DNA of 64,000 bases, from contig JAVHNS010000003.1 of assembly GCA_036872755.1 (NCBI GenBank), forward strand, positions 124,001 to 188,000. The letters run 5' to 3'. Below, in pieces: positions 1-12,550 of this stretch. Origin of the DNA: Orbilia blumenaviensis (lineage: Eukaryota; Ascomycota; Orbiliomycetes; Orbiliales; Orbiliaceae). Both the position numbers and the translations under genes were made by a program. A model generated the notes under the pieces. That model saw nothing but the letters and a program-made list of their open reading frames with translations, did not search any database and was not told where the DNA came from. How positions within the stretch are numbered: the stretch's first letter is position 1; each line of letters opens with the position of its first letter.

Positions 1-17
1 GTAAAACAAAAAACATT

Positions 18-800
18 TTACAAGAACATGAAGCCGATCAAAGCGACAGCACCAAGGACGAGGCTGTCCTTAGCAAGGAGAGCGCCCGCACTGTTTGGAG
101 ACTGGGTTGGGACTGGGAGACCAGTGGTGTAGCTCGAGGTGGTGTTGGTTGGTGGTGGAACGTAGGTATTAGTTGGAACTGGGACAGTGGTAGTGGTATC
201 ACAGCTTGTGATAGTGGTGGTACCAGTGACTGTGGTGAGGGTGGTCGGGGGTGGGTAGTAAGTAGTAGAAGTATTAGTCCAAGAGAGAGTAGGATAGATG
301 GAGCTGCTGGTGGTTGGCTCGTAAGTGGGCTCAGCAGATGTAGAAGTCTCTCCGTAAGTTGGCTCTGGAACAGAGGAGGAAGAGGAAGAAGATGAACCGT
401 ATCCGGGGACTGGGAAAGTCGTTCCATCATTGGCATAGACGATGCCGTTGAAGGAGCAATCAGCATCTCCAGAAGTCTCGGAGGTCTGCCAGCAAGCGGC
501 TCCGACTTTGACACCGATTGGTGGGACACCGGCGAGGTTGTCATTGCAGTTTCCTGGCTGTCCTACTTCGCCGTTGCAGCGAATGATGATGTTGGTGGAG
601 AGAGAGTCTCCAGCACAAAACCTCTTGTTCAGAGCATCACCTAAACACTGGAAGGTTCCGGAGGTCTCATTACTGGAAGAAGTCTGTTAGCATCTATTAT
701 ATCTATATGTAGATTATTGTAATATAATTTAATTTACTTACAAGACAAGTTCAGCATTGACGGCAGCGGCCGCAGCGAGAGCAACGATTGTGAACTTCAT
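18..800 (-). CDS. GPI-anchored secreted cell-surface protein, Cys-containing N-terminal domain
   Basis: Two exons (742-800, 18-672) joined by a 69-nt GT-AG intron give 237 residues. The start at 800 opens a clean signal peptide ending about residue 16 (VNA). The mature N-terminal domain, to about residue 100, holds six cysteines and no recognised fold. A Ser/Thr/Pro-rich stretch follows, probably heavily O-glycosylated. The C-terminus is hydrophobic after a small-residue site near NSAG and ends LIGFMFL, the pattern of a GPI-attachment signal. The protein therefore probably sits on the plasma membrane or cell wall. I do not recognise a named family, and a function beyond surface location cannot be read from the sequence. 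The upstream region is AT-rich with GGAT repeats (about 815-835). Confidence 0.8.
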
Positions 801-1918
801 TATAAAATGAGTAGGGGGATGGATGGATGGATGGATGTATCGGTAGGTGATTTATGTAATAGGATAGTCGATTTAGACTGAGGAGGGTGCTGACAATGAT
901 GTATCAAAGTATTTATTTCGACTTGATGGAGAGAAATTTCTTTCTTCCTTTTTATTTTATCTTATTTTATTTTTTTCTTTTCTTGTCGAGTCGGAAACTT
1001 TAAAAGCAGCAGAGTTTTTTGAGAATTTGAAGGTGTGGCTAAAAGAAGGCCTTTTGGGGTGTGTGTTGTGGATGAGGTTGGATTGGATTTTTGTGTTGTC
1101 GACGTTATAAAACGAGTGGACTGGATATATCGAGATTGATATCGGAGACTTCAAACGAAGCAGCGAGTGACTAAAGCTATTTTTGATCGAATGATGCTTT
1201 TTGGGAAGGGGAAAGAAAGACCGAGGGAAAGGTACAGAGAGGGGCGTCTTCATTTATAGTTTATACAATATACTACAGAAACTAGAAGGAGGACCCTGCT
1301 GCACAGATACATGACAGCGCTGTTTCCCTCGATGTAACCAAATGCGACGGGCCATACGAAAGAAAAAGGAAGAAACTGATATCAAGCGGACACTATAACT
1401 TCGTAGACCTGTAAAGTGTATGGCTGGATGGTATCGTGCTTCTCCGGGAGGCAATTATCGTCATACATGTATTTCTTTTATTTTTTCTTCCCGCGGCTGC
1501 AGACGGTGGAACTCGAACTGTTGTGACAGAGTCCTGACTACACAGTACGTACAGGCTATTGCCCTGCCATGGTCGCCCCCGGCACAACCGAATCCCAACA
1601 TTAAACATTTAGCGCGACCGCATTCTGTCTGTTGGCATGGTTGAAGTAGCATCCGGAATGATTTCCATCTGTGGGCTTTTGGCTGTTGATGCTATTTTTG
1701 ACTAAACCGGGACAGGCCAGGCCCTTTATTTGCTCGATTACTGATATATGATATGATACCTCACAGGCCACCAATTTTCACCGAGGTCATGAGGTACCTC
1801 TCGCCACCCCATTCGAAATCGGCCGAACTGAATCAATGTGACGACATGGCACCTACTAATAAACCCAAAGTCCAAGCTGGTGGGAAAACGGCCTTCCGCT
1901 CACGTTACCGTGCACTGA

Positions 1919-1957
<39 letters not shown>

Positions 1958-4058
1958 TATCAGCCCCCCCAAAATTCCCGTTCGTTCGTTCATTTATTCT
2001 ATGTGTCGGCCACAAGCAGAATTTTTATATTGAGGTTACATTCGTCGCACAGGTCCTGGCCGGGATTTGGCTTTTTCCCATGCTTCTCAATCATGTCTCG
2101 TCGAATCGAAGCGAGTGCTTTCTTGACTTTCATGCAGGACAACATGCATTAGCTGTCCTGCCAGTGGCTGTTTTTGAAAACCTTCCACCAATGTTCGACG
2201 TCCTCAAGCCTCCATGGCATCCTGGGGGTTCCACTATCAAAGACGTTAAGACCCCGTATTGGACCCTGGGTAGGTGTTTTCGCGAAAATGCTTGTTGTTG
2301 TCGCTGGAGTTGAAAGACCTTAACGTTTGAACAAGATCGATAATCCCGTCCGATGTTACTTCATTACGAGAAACCCCGCTCATGTTTTTAGACAATCGAA
2401 TTACCAATTTTATTCCATCCCGACGGCCGATGGGGAAGATTGATATATCTGTATTTTTTAACGTGGTCGTCAGGTGGTATTGACATCACGATATGATCAA
2501 AAACAGCCATCCGAACCGTTTTCCCCTCTATTGAATCAACATACAAAATGGTTTAGTCAGGGTCATCCCCAACGGGTTATCCATCTGACCTTTGTGGGCT
2601 ATTGATAGAAAAATCTCTGGTACATCCTCTCATACTCCTCAGTGGTTGGGGGTGTCTCCCTTTCCCACTCAATGATACTACGTTCAGATGTACACTGTAC
2701 ATACGTATACCCCGCCTATTATTTTCATCCTGAGATCGATGTCTTTGCTCGATAGAATCCATGGGAGAGGTCCTTTTCCTATTCATTTGGACCCAATCGG
2801 ACCCATAATATAAGCTTGAATCCTTGAATCCAAACCTTTTTCGGAACGATGTCTGTTAGTAATAGCAAATAAGCTCACCAAGCCCTCGCTATCCTAGCAT
2901 TCATGCATTTCCGTTAAATTGCGAAGATTCCTCCCGAGCCCATTATATGTTTCGATGACTAGACTCGACCAGCCGCTCCCCCCTCCGCTCCCCCCTCTCT
3001 GGCTTCAAGTAATCACGAATGTGGGTTGTGTTATGACCAATGGGGCTTCAATACTGCTGCGACTCTGGATCAAATTAATTGGGATGGGACCTTCAGCCAA
3101 AGGTCCTGCTGTAATCAAACACTTTGGCGACTCAACAATTAATACCTTAATTTCGCAGAATTGCATGTGAAAAGGTTCAAGATATACTCGAACTCTCTCA
3201 GCTGGCCAACACAAATCGAATAATTGCCACGGCGCCGCCCGTCTATACAAGGTTGGCCACGATGCCAAATATATACATACTCTCATGCCCATGACACCTA
3301 GACCAGCTCATGATCATAACCACGATTCAACATTCTATTTCGGGATGGTCGAATATTATATGTTGTACTAGGTTCTGAAGCCGCGAAGAAAATTCCCCGA
3401 CCGCTATCAAGGTTTGGGGCAATTGTTTGAATGGACCAAAAGGAACGGTCACCTTACAATTAACATTACAGCGCCGGTCAGAATTTCTAAACATGTCCTG
3501 CCCTGTCGATGTGATAGTATACCGCGATCCAAACGGAGGACAATGTAGACTTGGTAGCTACATCTTTGAATAAATGATTCGAGTTTAACATTCGCGCATG
3601 GATTTCGAACCCCTAATCGTAAATCGGCATTTATTCTAGATTGCGCGCAACGAAATCAAGTTAATGGTTCACTTCGACGAGTGAATGCTAACATTTTTAC
3701 CAAGGTCTCGGATCGTGATGCGTACTGGTAGCGAATTTAGGATTCGAGGGCCCATGTAGACCTTTCCCCAGCCTTATGGATCCTTCCACCAAGTCATCAC
3801 TCGGTCGACTATTAATGGAAACTCGACTTCACAGGAACCATAAGTACGGCCAATTCCTACACAAACGTGGGACTTAAACATCACTATACGCTCGCTGGGG
3901 GAGGCTGTTTAACTATAGACAACCCCGCGACACGGCTGTATTGGCGCCATTGGCAATTGGCTCAACTTTGTTGAATTTGGAGCAGATCTTAATCAAACAC
4001 GATTAAAAAACCTAATCCATCTTTCGAGATTTCCTCTCAACATTGATATCGGTATGCC
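801..4058. other. Intergenic region, no supported gene
   Basis: No open frame here has a signal peptide, a recognisable domain or spliceable continuation. Short frames on both strands overlap one another, as expected of non-coding DNA. The only distinct element is a long A tract at 1922-1955. Confidence 0.6.
1922..1955 (+). repeat. Poly(A) tract, 34 A
   Basis: An uninterrupted run of A in intergenic DNA, preceded by T and followed by CTTATC. No target-site duplication or retroelement coding sequence is visible beside it, so I treat it as a simple repeat. Confidence 0.9.
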
Positions 4059-4061
4059 GTG

Positions 4062-4920
4062 ATGGCGACTCTGGCAAACCTTCCCGTCGACGTCAAATAC
4101 ACTCTACTTCGAAGTGTACTCTATGATGACACTAGAGCTTTTTTCGCGCTAGTTCTCACCACCCGCGATTACTACACAATATATCACAACAATCAAAGAT
4201 ATTTCCGCCTCATGCTGAAGAAGGATACGGTCAGGAAATTCCGGGCTCTGGGCATTATAGCAAGTGCGATGGGTAAATGATAAATGATCTGGGCAAGCCC
4301 GAGCTCAAAGCACTCAAGGCCTTAGCTCTGGCCAAGGGACTTCGAGAAAACCCCTGATGGCGATCTCGCGATGCAACGTTCGTCGATACACCACATGGTC
4401 AACACGTGTTGTTAGACATATCGTAGAAATCTACTACTTTAATTGGGCATGGGGGCCACGAGACTGGTTTTCACGGAAATATTCTAGACAGATTGTCACC
4501 TTTTCGAATCCTGTTTGGAGATATATGGTGTCGGTTTTTGCTATATATGTGTGTAATATTGTCGGTGTGTTACATCTGATTGCCGATTAAACATCTTGCC
4601 ACATTGGAGGTCTCAATATAGATCGTTTCGAAGCTGCGACTATGCGCATAATTATATGCTACTACTACATGCTAGTCCAAGAACTCTAAAAAATTTCCCA
4701 GATAAGATCCTGTTTTGGAAATTACCGCTTCAACAGTTTTGTAAACCGAAAGTATTCTCAGGCAAGTTTTGGGAGAACGTCTCAAGTCTCATACCTACTT
4801 GAGCTCGAGCAAAACGTCTACGCGGCGCTCCGACCGTCAGAACCGGGGCACTCAGACCTCGAAAATCTTGGTCATAATTCCCTGTAGACATACACATATT
4901 TTTACGTGTCTTGGCTTGTC
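4062..4920 (+). pseudogene. Relic of an F-box-like gene
   Basis: The first 70 or so codons read like an F-box start: a Leu-Pro-x-Asp/Glu core (LANLPVDVKYTLL) followed by a helix ending at a Tyr-rich segment. The frame then breaks. A short Ala/Leu/Lys-rich stretch (ELKALKALALAKGLRENP) continues in another frame around 4284-4350, and further coding-like pieces with stops run to about 4900. Some breaks could be introns, but I could not build one continuous model with good splice sites. A decayed F-box gene is the best reading; a real multi-intron gene is the alternative. Confidence 0.35.
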
Positions 4921-5286
4921 GCACTGTAACCCTCTTACGTAAACTATAGGGCTTGAAATTTCCAGCTTATCGATTAAGAATATATTGAAATTCGTATCTC
5001 GTAATGATAGATGGGTATATATGTATCTACAAATATCGTCCTAGTTAACGATGCATAGGCGCCGATAATGTGCCTCCAAATGATAATGGTAGTAGTGTTG
5101 ATAAAACTGGAAAAGAAGGGGTATAAGATGAAGTAGAAAAATAAAAAAAAAACTCCAAGCTGCTTGGTGGGTCGCATCCGGTTGAAAACGTCGGAGCTGA
5201 ATTCGAACTCGCAATATAAGACAAAATGCCACCAAGCCCAGTATCGCTAAATATTTGCACTGAAGGTAATTATTCGATTGGTACTT
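4921..5286. other. Short intergenic region 3' of the receptor gene
   Basis: AT-rich sequence between the F-box relic and the stop codon of the PTH11-like gene. Nothing else is recognised. Confidence 0.5.
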
Positions 5287-7107
5287 CTAGACCTCTCGTA
5301 GCTCATGGTCTTCCCCGGAGCGAGATATCCTAGCGGGCGGCCGAGGCCGTAAACCTGTTCCAAACGGGAAGAACGCATCGCTAGGAACGAGCATTTCGTA
5401 GAAATTATCTTCCTCTTCCTCGGCCTCGCCGGTTTCCGTTTCCCGTAGGCTGATAATACTCTTTCTAGATGATCTCGAAGCCTCCCCACGGTACAAATAT
5501 CCTGAATTACCGATGCTCGATCTTGTTGGCGGCGGTAGGAGATCTCTGTCTTTCTCAATCGATAACGAGGATGCTGGTTTTGATAGAGCAGGTTCTAACG
5601 GAGCCGGAGTTTCTTCGATCGTGGGAATCTTCGAAAGGGCCTTCGGATTTTCGATAGGTCGGCAGAACTGATCAGACTGGATGGTATCGCCTTTCATCCA
5701 GTCAGTATCATAGGTATCCTCAGTTCGAATAGAGTCCATCGTACTGTCTATATCTTTCTTTCGCCCGCGTTTCCTGATCGTTCTTCGACGGCGTGCGGGC
5801 GTACAAGCGGCCGGGATTCCGGGCTTGTTATACGCCCATTTGAAAAAGAGGTTTGCGGTTGGCACACAAGCTTTTGGATATTTATGTCAGAATATCTCAC
5901 TGATTTGCTCATTTGTCACTAATACTAGTGGGCATATGGCTTACCTGTGACCATTACGACAAATATCTCGATGTTGTTCGAAATTCCGACGATTGGTAAA
6001 TGCCCTAGAAATGTGAGTAAGAAACCAAGTTAAACTTACGTATTCTCTAAAAACTGGAGGCCATTTAGTTGCTTACATGGAAAATCGTTCCAAATTATAT
6101 CCTGCATGTGGATGACAAGTCCGAGTCGTGCGTATCCCACGAGCATTGTACTAAGGATTGAATGGCAGCGGTTGTTAGCCTGTGATACATAGAGATGTCC
6201 TAGCTGGACGAGTACATCATGGGCGATAATTGCAAAAACTCACACAACACCAAATCCACACAGTGCCAGAATTTGCCATTTCCTTCGCCTCGGCAAGTTC
6301 TTCAGCTTCCATAGCAAAGGTATTGGTGATAACATAATTATGGTGTCGAAGGCCGATTGTGCGGCCATAAGTCGAATATCAGCTGCCAAGATATCGACAC
6401 CGTTCTTAAGGGCGGAAACAAGATTAAAAGGCGCTTCAGGGTGCTGTGGAACTTGGAAAATGAAGGCGAAAATGCAGATAACTAAAGTAAAGAATTTTCC
6501 GATGGCAAGAAAATCTATGAGGAACTTGAGGCGTGTTCTAATAGGGGAGTACATCCGACGGATGGAGATGAGAAGAGATGCCCTGCTCGTGCAGTATATC
6601 CATATTAGAATGATGTTAGATATTCCAGTGTACTGCTCAAGGTTAGTATCGATCCTATCCATTAAAAAGCCTCGCTAAGGCCTGAGGAAATTGTATATAT
6701 ACCTTATATAATTCTAGGATACTATGATATCGGACATCATAAATGTGCCAGCCTACTTGATGCTGTTGCGCAACCCATGCTAATACTACGTATGTAATCT
6801 GCCCAGCCAGGGCCATAAGCAACAGCCAGTCTTCTAAGAAAAGCACTTTGGATTTCGATGTTCGGGTTTGCTGTGTCGTTATAACCTTCCACGATACCAG
6901 CAAGAAGCTAATAGCCAGCAAAACTGTGCCCGAATATAGATGCGCCCCTTTCAATCGTACTGGGGCCACATAGTTGGGGTCTTGGAGAGCGGGAGGTATC
7001 CATCCTTTAGGGCGATCCGAGTTGCGAGATAGATCTCGAAGTTGGCTTAGGAGAATGAGATCTTGCATTGTCTGACCCGTCGACAAGACCCTCGTCGGTG
7101 AAGCCAT
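5287..7107 (-). CDS. PTH11-like integral membrane receptor (fungal rhodopsin-like domain)
   Basis: Five exons (6703-7107, 6244-6632, 6077-6150, 5945-6004, 5287-5870) with introns of 70, 93, 72 and 74 nt join in frame to 503 residues. There are about seven hydrophobic helices between residues 50 and 315. Landmarks include an acidic helix border FLEDWLLL, the loop RRMYSPIRTRLKF, and the later segment MLVGYARLGLVIHMQDIIW, which match the fungal rhodopsin-like family that includes PTH11-type receptors. The C-terminal tail (about 190 residues) is hydrophilic and rich in Ser, Glu and Arg, as expected of a cytosolic signalling tail. There is no CFEM domain at the N-terminus. Family members are proposed to sense surface or nutrient cues at the plasma membrane; the ligand here is unknown. 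Confidence 0.85.
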
Positions 7108-7258
7108 ATTGCTACCACTATATCAAGCCTGGTGCCGCTATCAAGCTCATTCTGTCTATGATAACCAAACCCACTATAAAATTGCGAAGTTCGTGTGTGT
7201 TGTTTGCGGTGGTATTTCGTTTAGGGGTTTGTGATAGGCCACGGGAAATCCTGAAAGG

Positions 7259-7289
<31 letters not shown>

Positions 7290-9150
7290 GGTCGGTACCT
7301 GCGAAATGCCCAAGGTCTGTACGAGGTTGAAAGGTTGATAAACAGGGAAAAGATTTGGAAAGAGTCTTGACAGTCAAAATTGTGGTTGTTCGCCTTCTAC
7401 AAATTGCGGTGACCATTCCATCTTGCATATATTATCATATGGAAGAATTCCATAACCTTTTAACAGGAACGGCTAAAATGGCGACCATATCGCGCTCGGA
7501 CCTGAATCTCTTTTCCATCAGATTTGGCGAGGAAGCCATGGCTCCGTTCTGTAATAAATGTCAAGGGTGTGTGTGAAAGGTCCCAGCTTTCAACCGGGTT
7601 TCCCAAGCCTGCTCAGGCCACTGGGTCGACTTTTCCAACTCCACAGAGCCACGGATCCTTTCAACCAAGGCGCTGCGTGCATATCTGATGATAAAGGACA
7701 ATATATTCTACTGAAATCCACATGCATTTTCCTTTAACCCGCCGACTGCTTCTCGGAAACTTTTTTTTTTGTTTTGGTTTTCGTTTCGCATATTGGAAAT
7801 GTAAAGCGAGGGATGCAGGTACAGGTCCATCGCAGATTCAGCAGCATTGAGCCCTAGAATATTCGAGTAGGGCAAAAAGGCCTTGGGTCTCCATCAACCT
7901 TCTGCAGCAGGTCCATTTCGCCGAAATATACGCCGAACATCAGGTTTGCCTAGGGAGTTCGCCCGCTTTTTCGGTTGTTCCTGACGAGTCTGAGCGGACA
8001 CTAACATGTTTTATCTCCGCTTGTGCACGAAACACCGAAGCCCTGAGGTTAAAAAGTTCACGTGCGGTGCCGTGGAGAAGTTACCCACTTCGTAATAAAA
8101 TAGGCTTTGGCCGTTGTGTCGGTTTTGACTTGAAGTTGTCTTAGTCAACTGGGCAAATTGCGTATAAGATATTTTCTCCTTTTTGGGAATGGAGTTCGCG
8201 TTCTGACACTCCACAGAAGAGGTTGCGGGGTACATCTCAGCTCGCCTTGGCTGAGGTTTAGTGAGGGATATTTTCTACAACAGCTGCAACATAGCTGGGC
8301 ACATTGATCTGCCATATGGCGTTACCGAACTAGAGAGCCGGGTGTATTTGCTATTAAATTGATTGCTCTTAAAGCCCATTAGGCAGTATTAATCGTTACA
8401 CAGATTTGTTTCATGTACGGTTTGTGAGTTCGATGCAATTGCTTAAGCGCACATGATGTAAAGCGTTGCTCTCGAAGTAGAAGCTGGCTTATTCCTTGTT
8501 TGGTATGCCATTAATTAGACCCGAAACTAGAAGATGAATCTTGTTAAGTACATTTAATAGCACGTATGATGCAATTTATCCAACTACGGTAAACGATTGA
8601 TTCCTTTACTAGGAGGCAATTATGACATCCGGTCTTAAATACTCGAGGCCACTCTACTGGGGCTAGCAATGACAATGTATCTTCGCTAAAAACGCCCACA
8701 GCCTCCTTGTAAACATGTATTGATATTACGGTCCAACGAGAAAGCTTGGAACTGTTTGACCTTTGATTGATGATAGGAAGTTGTTTAGTCTTGCCAAAAT
8801 GTTTCGAAATCTATCCTGGGACTAGCGTACCTACTGGCTGAGGGGAGGGCTTATTGTATGTGGGTCATGAAAGCCACCCGCCAATTTAAATGTGCCCCCA
8901 CGAAAGGAGACAACAACTTGATAACGGCATCGTCGTTTTGGCTAACGGAAATAATATAATTCTTAAATATATACAGGTAGATCGAATGTTATCAATTACG
9001 AAGCAGACATCGAGTTATCATCAAGCATCACAACTAATGAAATACATCGGCTTGAGCGTGCGTGATGGCTAACTCTTACATGCTACAAAGTACTTAAGCT
9101 GTCTCAAGAAGTCGTGTATGCAACCCCCCAAGGCATATGTTCGTAGGGGC
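7108..9150. other. Intergenic region, no supported gene
   Basis: The stretch lies between the receptor start and the 3' end of the LPMO gene. It holds a poly(A) tract (7259-7287) and mixed AT-rich sequence. Short frames near 7355, 8011 and 8890 have no domain, signal peptide or splice support. Confidence 0.6.
7259..7287 (+). repeat. Poly(A) tract, 29 A
   Basis: Uninterrupted A run about 150 nt upstream of the receptor start codon, which is on the minus strand. In the sense of that gene it is a T tract in the promoter region. Confidence 0.85.
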
Positions 9151-10405
9151 TTAAGAGCATTGAGAGTAGTAGTCATTGAGAACCTTGCAGGTTCCGGTTT
9201 GCTGAAAACGAATACGGTTAGCATGTGTTCAAGGTATAGCAGATACAATTAATGGGCTGGAGGGTATATAGAACTTACGCAGCTGGTGCAGCCAGTCCAG
9301 CCAATACCACCGCATTGTCCCCAAGCTGGGGCAGCGCATCCGCCGTTGTTACCAGGAGTGGTGGTCTGGACGCTTGGGGTTGTGGTTCGTGTAGTGGTTG
9401 TGGTGGTTCGGATAGTTGTTGCGGCAGCAGTGGTGGTCCTGACGGCAGCAGTGGTGGTAGGGTTGGTGCTTCCACCGCCACCCCAGACGGCTGGGCCGGG
9501 GCAGGTATAGGATGTCTTATCCTTAGAGGCGATGTAAATATCAACGTTGACATCGGGGTCGCTTCCACTGTAAGTCTTCTGCAGGTCGACCAAAGGTCCC
9601 GGAGTTCCGTTTCCGCCTCCAGTGACGGTAAGCTGGGCGCACTCTGGGTAGAACTGTGGGTTGTTGGCTTGGTGAAGAGCGAGAAGCTCGTGACGGATGA
9701 GATATTCTCCAGAAGGAAGGGAGGCTGGGATCTTGACAGTCCACTTCAAGGTATCCATAACTTGCCCAGAGCCCCATTTTCCTGCACCCATTGTGCCGCT
9801 GATGAGACCAACTTGGTTGATTTTAAACTATGGTATTCTTATTAGTATTCGTGATAGTATACTCCGAGTACGGTTTCATATATATCGACATACCCAAGAA
9901 GCCCCAGTACCAGTCCAGCTGTTGCATCCACCGGATGGGCATTTGGCCATATAAACCATGATACAACCTTCAGCATGCGTCCATTGCGACCAGAAGGCGG
10001 TAACTTCCCCACCAGCAGCGACGGTGGCGGTTTTACCGGTTCCACCAACACCAGGGTTGTTGCAAATGATATTGACTTTCTAGAGGTTGCAGCCTTTTTA
10101 GCACGAGCCCTGAGAAGACATCCGCTTAAAGCCACTGATATAAGAGTAGAAGAGATACTTACACCCAAGTCTGCAATGAAGAGGGGGTCGAAGGAAGGAT
10201 ATTGTCTTTCGATGGTCGACTGACCACTGGCGGGTTGGTATGGGGACCATCTAAACGAGATAACGTGAGCATAATCATTCGGAGACCTATTAGTTAGAAT
10301 ATAATTTTACCCTGGGTATGCAGTTCCGTCAATATTGTAAGATACAACACCACCGTGGGCGCTGACCGTCGAGGCCAACAAGGCCGCAGCTGCAATATAC
10401 TTCAT
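9151..10405 (-). CDS. AA9 lytic polysaccharide monooxygenase with C-terminal CBM1
   Basis: Five exons (10311-10405, 10163-10250, 9894-10079, 9279-9827, 9151-9201) with introns of 60, 83, 66 and 77 nt give 322 residues. A 16-residue signal peptide ends so that His17 (SA|HGG) becomes the mature N-terminal histidine of the copper brace. The second brace histidine is probably His96 in WTHAEGC, and the family segment LIRHELLALH follows, then YPECAQL. A Thr-rich linker (about residues 235-280) leads to a CBM1 of about 35 residues with AWGQCGGIGWTGCTSC and a final NDYYSQC. AA9 enzymes cleave cellulose or xyloglucan oxidatively outside the cell, using copper and a reductant or peroxide. CBM1 should anchor it to cellulose. 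The cysteine-rich last 17 codons depend on the final intron, which has clean sites. Confidence 0.95.
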
Positions 10406-12550
10406 CTCGGAAGAAGTCTTAGGAAATCAAAAATTAAGGTGTTCGAAAAGAAGAGTAGCACTTATAAAACCTCGACAGACTACAAAGCTCCCAGGCTGGT
10501 GAAAGTGTCCTATATGCACGCAGGAATCGGAGAGGGGATGTGGAGGAAGCTGCATAAAACCTGGGCGTCGAGTGGCATTTTATAACCCACACCAAGATCC
10601 AGGAACATATAACAATAAATTAAACATTCCGAATAGCCGTATTCTAGGATCCTCATGGGTTATGGAAAACAGCCATCATCTGACAGGCCTTGACGTATGT
10701 TTCAAGAAAAATCTGGATCTGTATCAGGAGGCAACCAAGTGTATATTTTTATTCATGCTTTGTGCGCTAGCGAAGTAGCGCTGGAGCGCTGCAGTCCAGC
10801 ACTCACGGGCCGACGGTGATTGCACGTATACAGTCCGCCTGGGTGTATAAAGTTACATATATAATGTCAAAGCGAGTCATGTTTCATAGGCACCAAACGC
10901 TCTCTTTAAATCCAGATCCAACCAAATGTTCTTTATCATACAATTTTTTCTTTTGTTATTCTGTGTTTCATCAGAAGGCGATATTGAACTATTGTTTTCA
11001 TTCAATTATCACAATTATCAGAGAATATAATATGCTAATATACTTAACTTTGGCCCAGGCACAGGTTTTTCGCCGTTCGTCTTGAAGCAATCACTTCTGG
11101 GCCAAGGAAGCAAGCGTCCTCTCAAGACAACCAAGCTCTCGCTTTAAGTCTTCACTTCTAGCCTCAATTTTAAAAGTCTAGCCCGCATGACCCACGTGCA
11201 GCGAAGCGGGTTGTTGGAATAATATCCGGCTGTGTTGGGTTGATAGGCTGAAGGGGTGAACTGACAAGGATTGAAGCCAAGTATCGGGCCGTATCTCCAC
11301 CGACTTTCGCGTCTGTGAAGCAGCACAAACAGGGGTCTGATTTTAAATTTCGATTCCGGAGAGATGAAATCCTCGGTCATATGGCAGATTTCCAACAACC
11401 TGGTTATTTCTACAGGTTTCTCGTGAAGCATGACGGTAGCTTCGATTTCCAAGCGTTATCAAACTATCTTTACGCTATACGCTGCTCAATCCGCAGGGGG
11501 AAAAGGTCTAGGGTAATACTTGGCTCCCTCCCCAAATAGATTAATTCAGAGTTTTCGGCGAATTGACGCAATTAATGCGGTAAGTAGATGCCTGTTGTCT
11601 AGTATCAGAGCCCTAGCTCTAGGGAACGGTATGCGGGATGTGCGGTTTGCAAAATTTAGGCAGAGTTTTTACGTTATGGCAAGTAACCAGATCGATAGGC
11701 CTTGTGTAGTGCACGTAGCTACAGCTTGGCTATCTCCAGCTTCCTAACACTCTGACGTCAAGGGTCCCGGAAATACAGTTCCCTGAGGCTCTTTGGACTG
11801 AAATAAGGTCAGCTAGGGCTATTGCTTGGTATGGAGAGATAGGCCTAGCTATCCGGATCGAGATCGGGGTATTTCATCGACTGTTTAATGTAAGCTTTAT
11901 AGATCTTGCGCACTATGGTTTCAGCAACATATGACAGGATTAGTCCTGACAAGGCTGTAAGGAAAAGGAGAAGTTTTCTGCAACTGAATCCCGCTTGCCA
12001 AAGGCGAGGTTCTATCCCAGGCCAGCTGACCAAGCCATGTCTAGTCCTCGCAATGAGGTATGCTCCTAGCTGACTACGAAGCTATAATATTTATGATTTC
12101 TTTTTAAACAGCTTTGGTTATGCATGCACTACACTGACCGCATGGTGCAGCGGATCTCTGTTTCTCGAAATGTTTTATGTTATGGGTATGCTGTTTAGTT
12201 CGATCGGATCCTGCCGGAGGTTTTATAGATTTAAGGGTATCTCTTGATGCTCGTTTACAAAGTATGTAGGTTTTGTACAGGCATAAACTGGGTATCTTTG
12301 GAAAGGAAATATTGTGCTCAGGGTATGAAAAAAGAGTGTGTAACGGAAAGGCATATATGCAAGGAGGTAGCACCAGAAACTGTCTTGCCGAGAAAGCTAG
12401 ATTTTTCTATATGATGAGCCAAGGCTTGGACCAATTCGAGTGAAAATAAAAGACTGGGCCTTCTCTGTGGAAGTGGAAGTGGACATAGGCCAGCTCTCTT
12501 GCTGCGGTCTTAGGGGATATTGCGAGCACCTATTCGATCTGTATGAGAGC
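10406..12550. other. Intergenic region, no supported gene
   Basis: The stretch holds the LPMO promoter and the RNase 3' flank. Several short frames exist on both strands (for example 11144-11452 minus), but none has a recognisable domain, secretion signal or in-frame splice continuation. Confidence 0.55.
10461..10470 (-). promoter_or_regulatory. Possible TATA element of the LPMO gene
   Basis: On the minus strand this reads GTTTTATAAG, about 55-65 nt upstream of the LPMO start codon. Position and sequence suit a TATA box, but such AT motifs are common here by chance. Confidence 0.3.

Noticed and set aside
1922..7287. Poly(A) tracts as evidence of retrotransposed copies (LINE/SINE)
   Set aside because: No target-site duplications, internal promoters or reverse-transcriptase remnants flank them, so simple-repeat expansion is enough.
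9252..9845. 197-codon plus-strand frame inside the LPMO locus
   Set aside because: Antisense shadow of the AA9-CBM1 exon with its Thr-rich linker.
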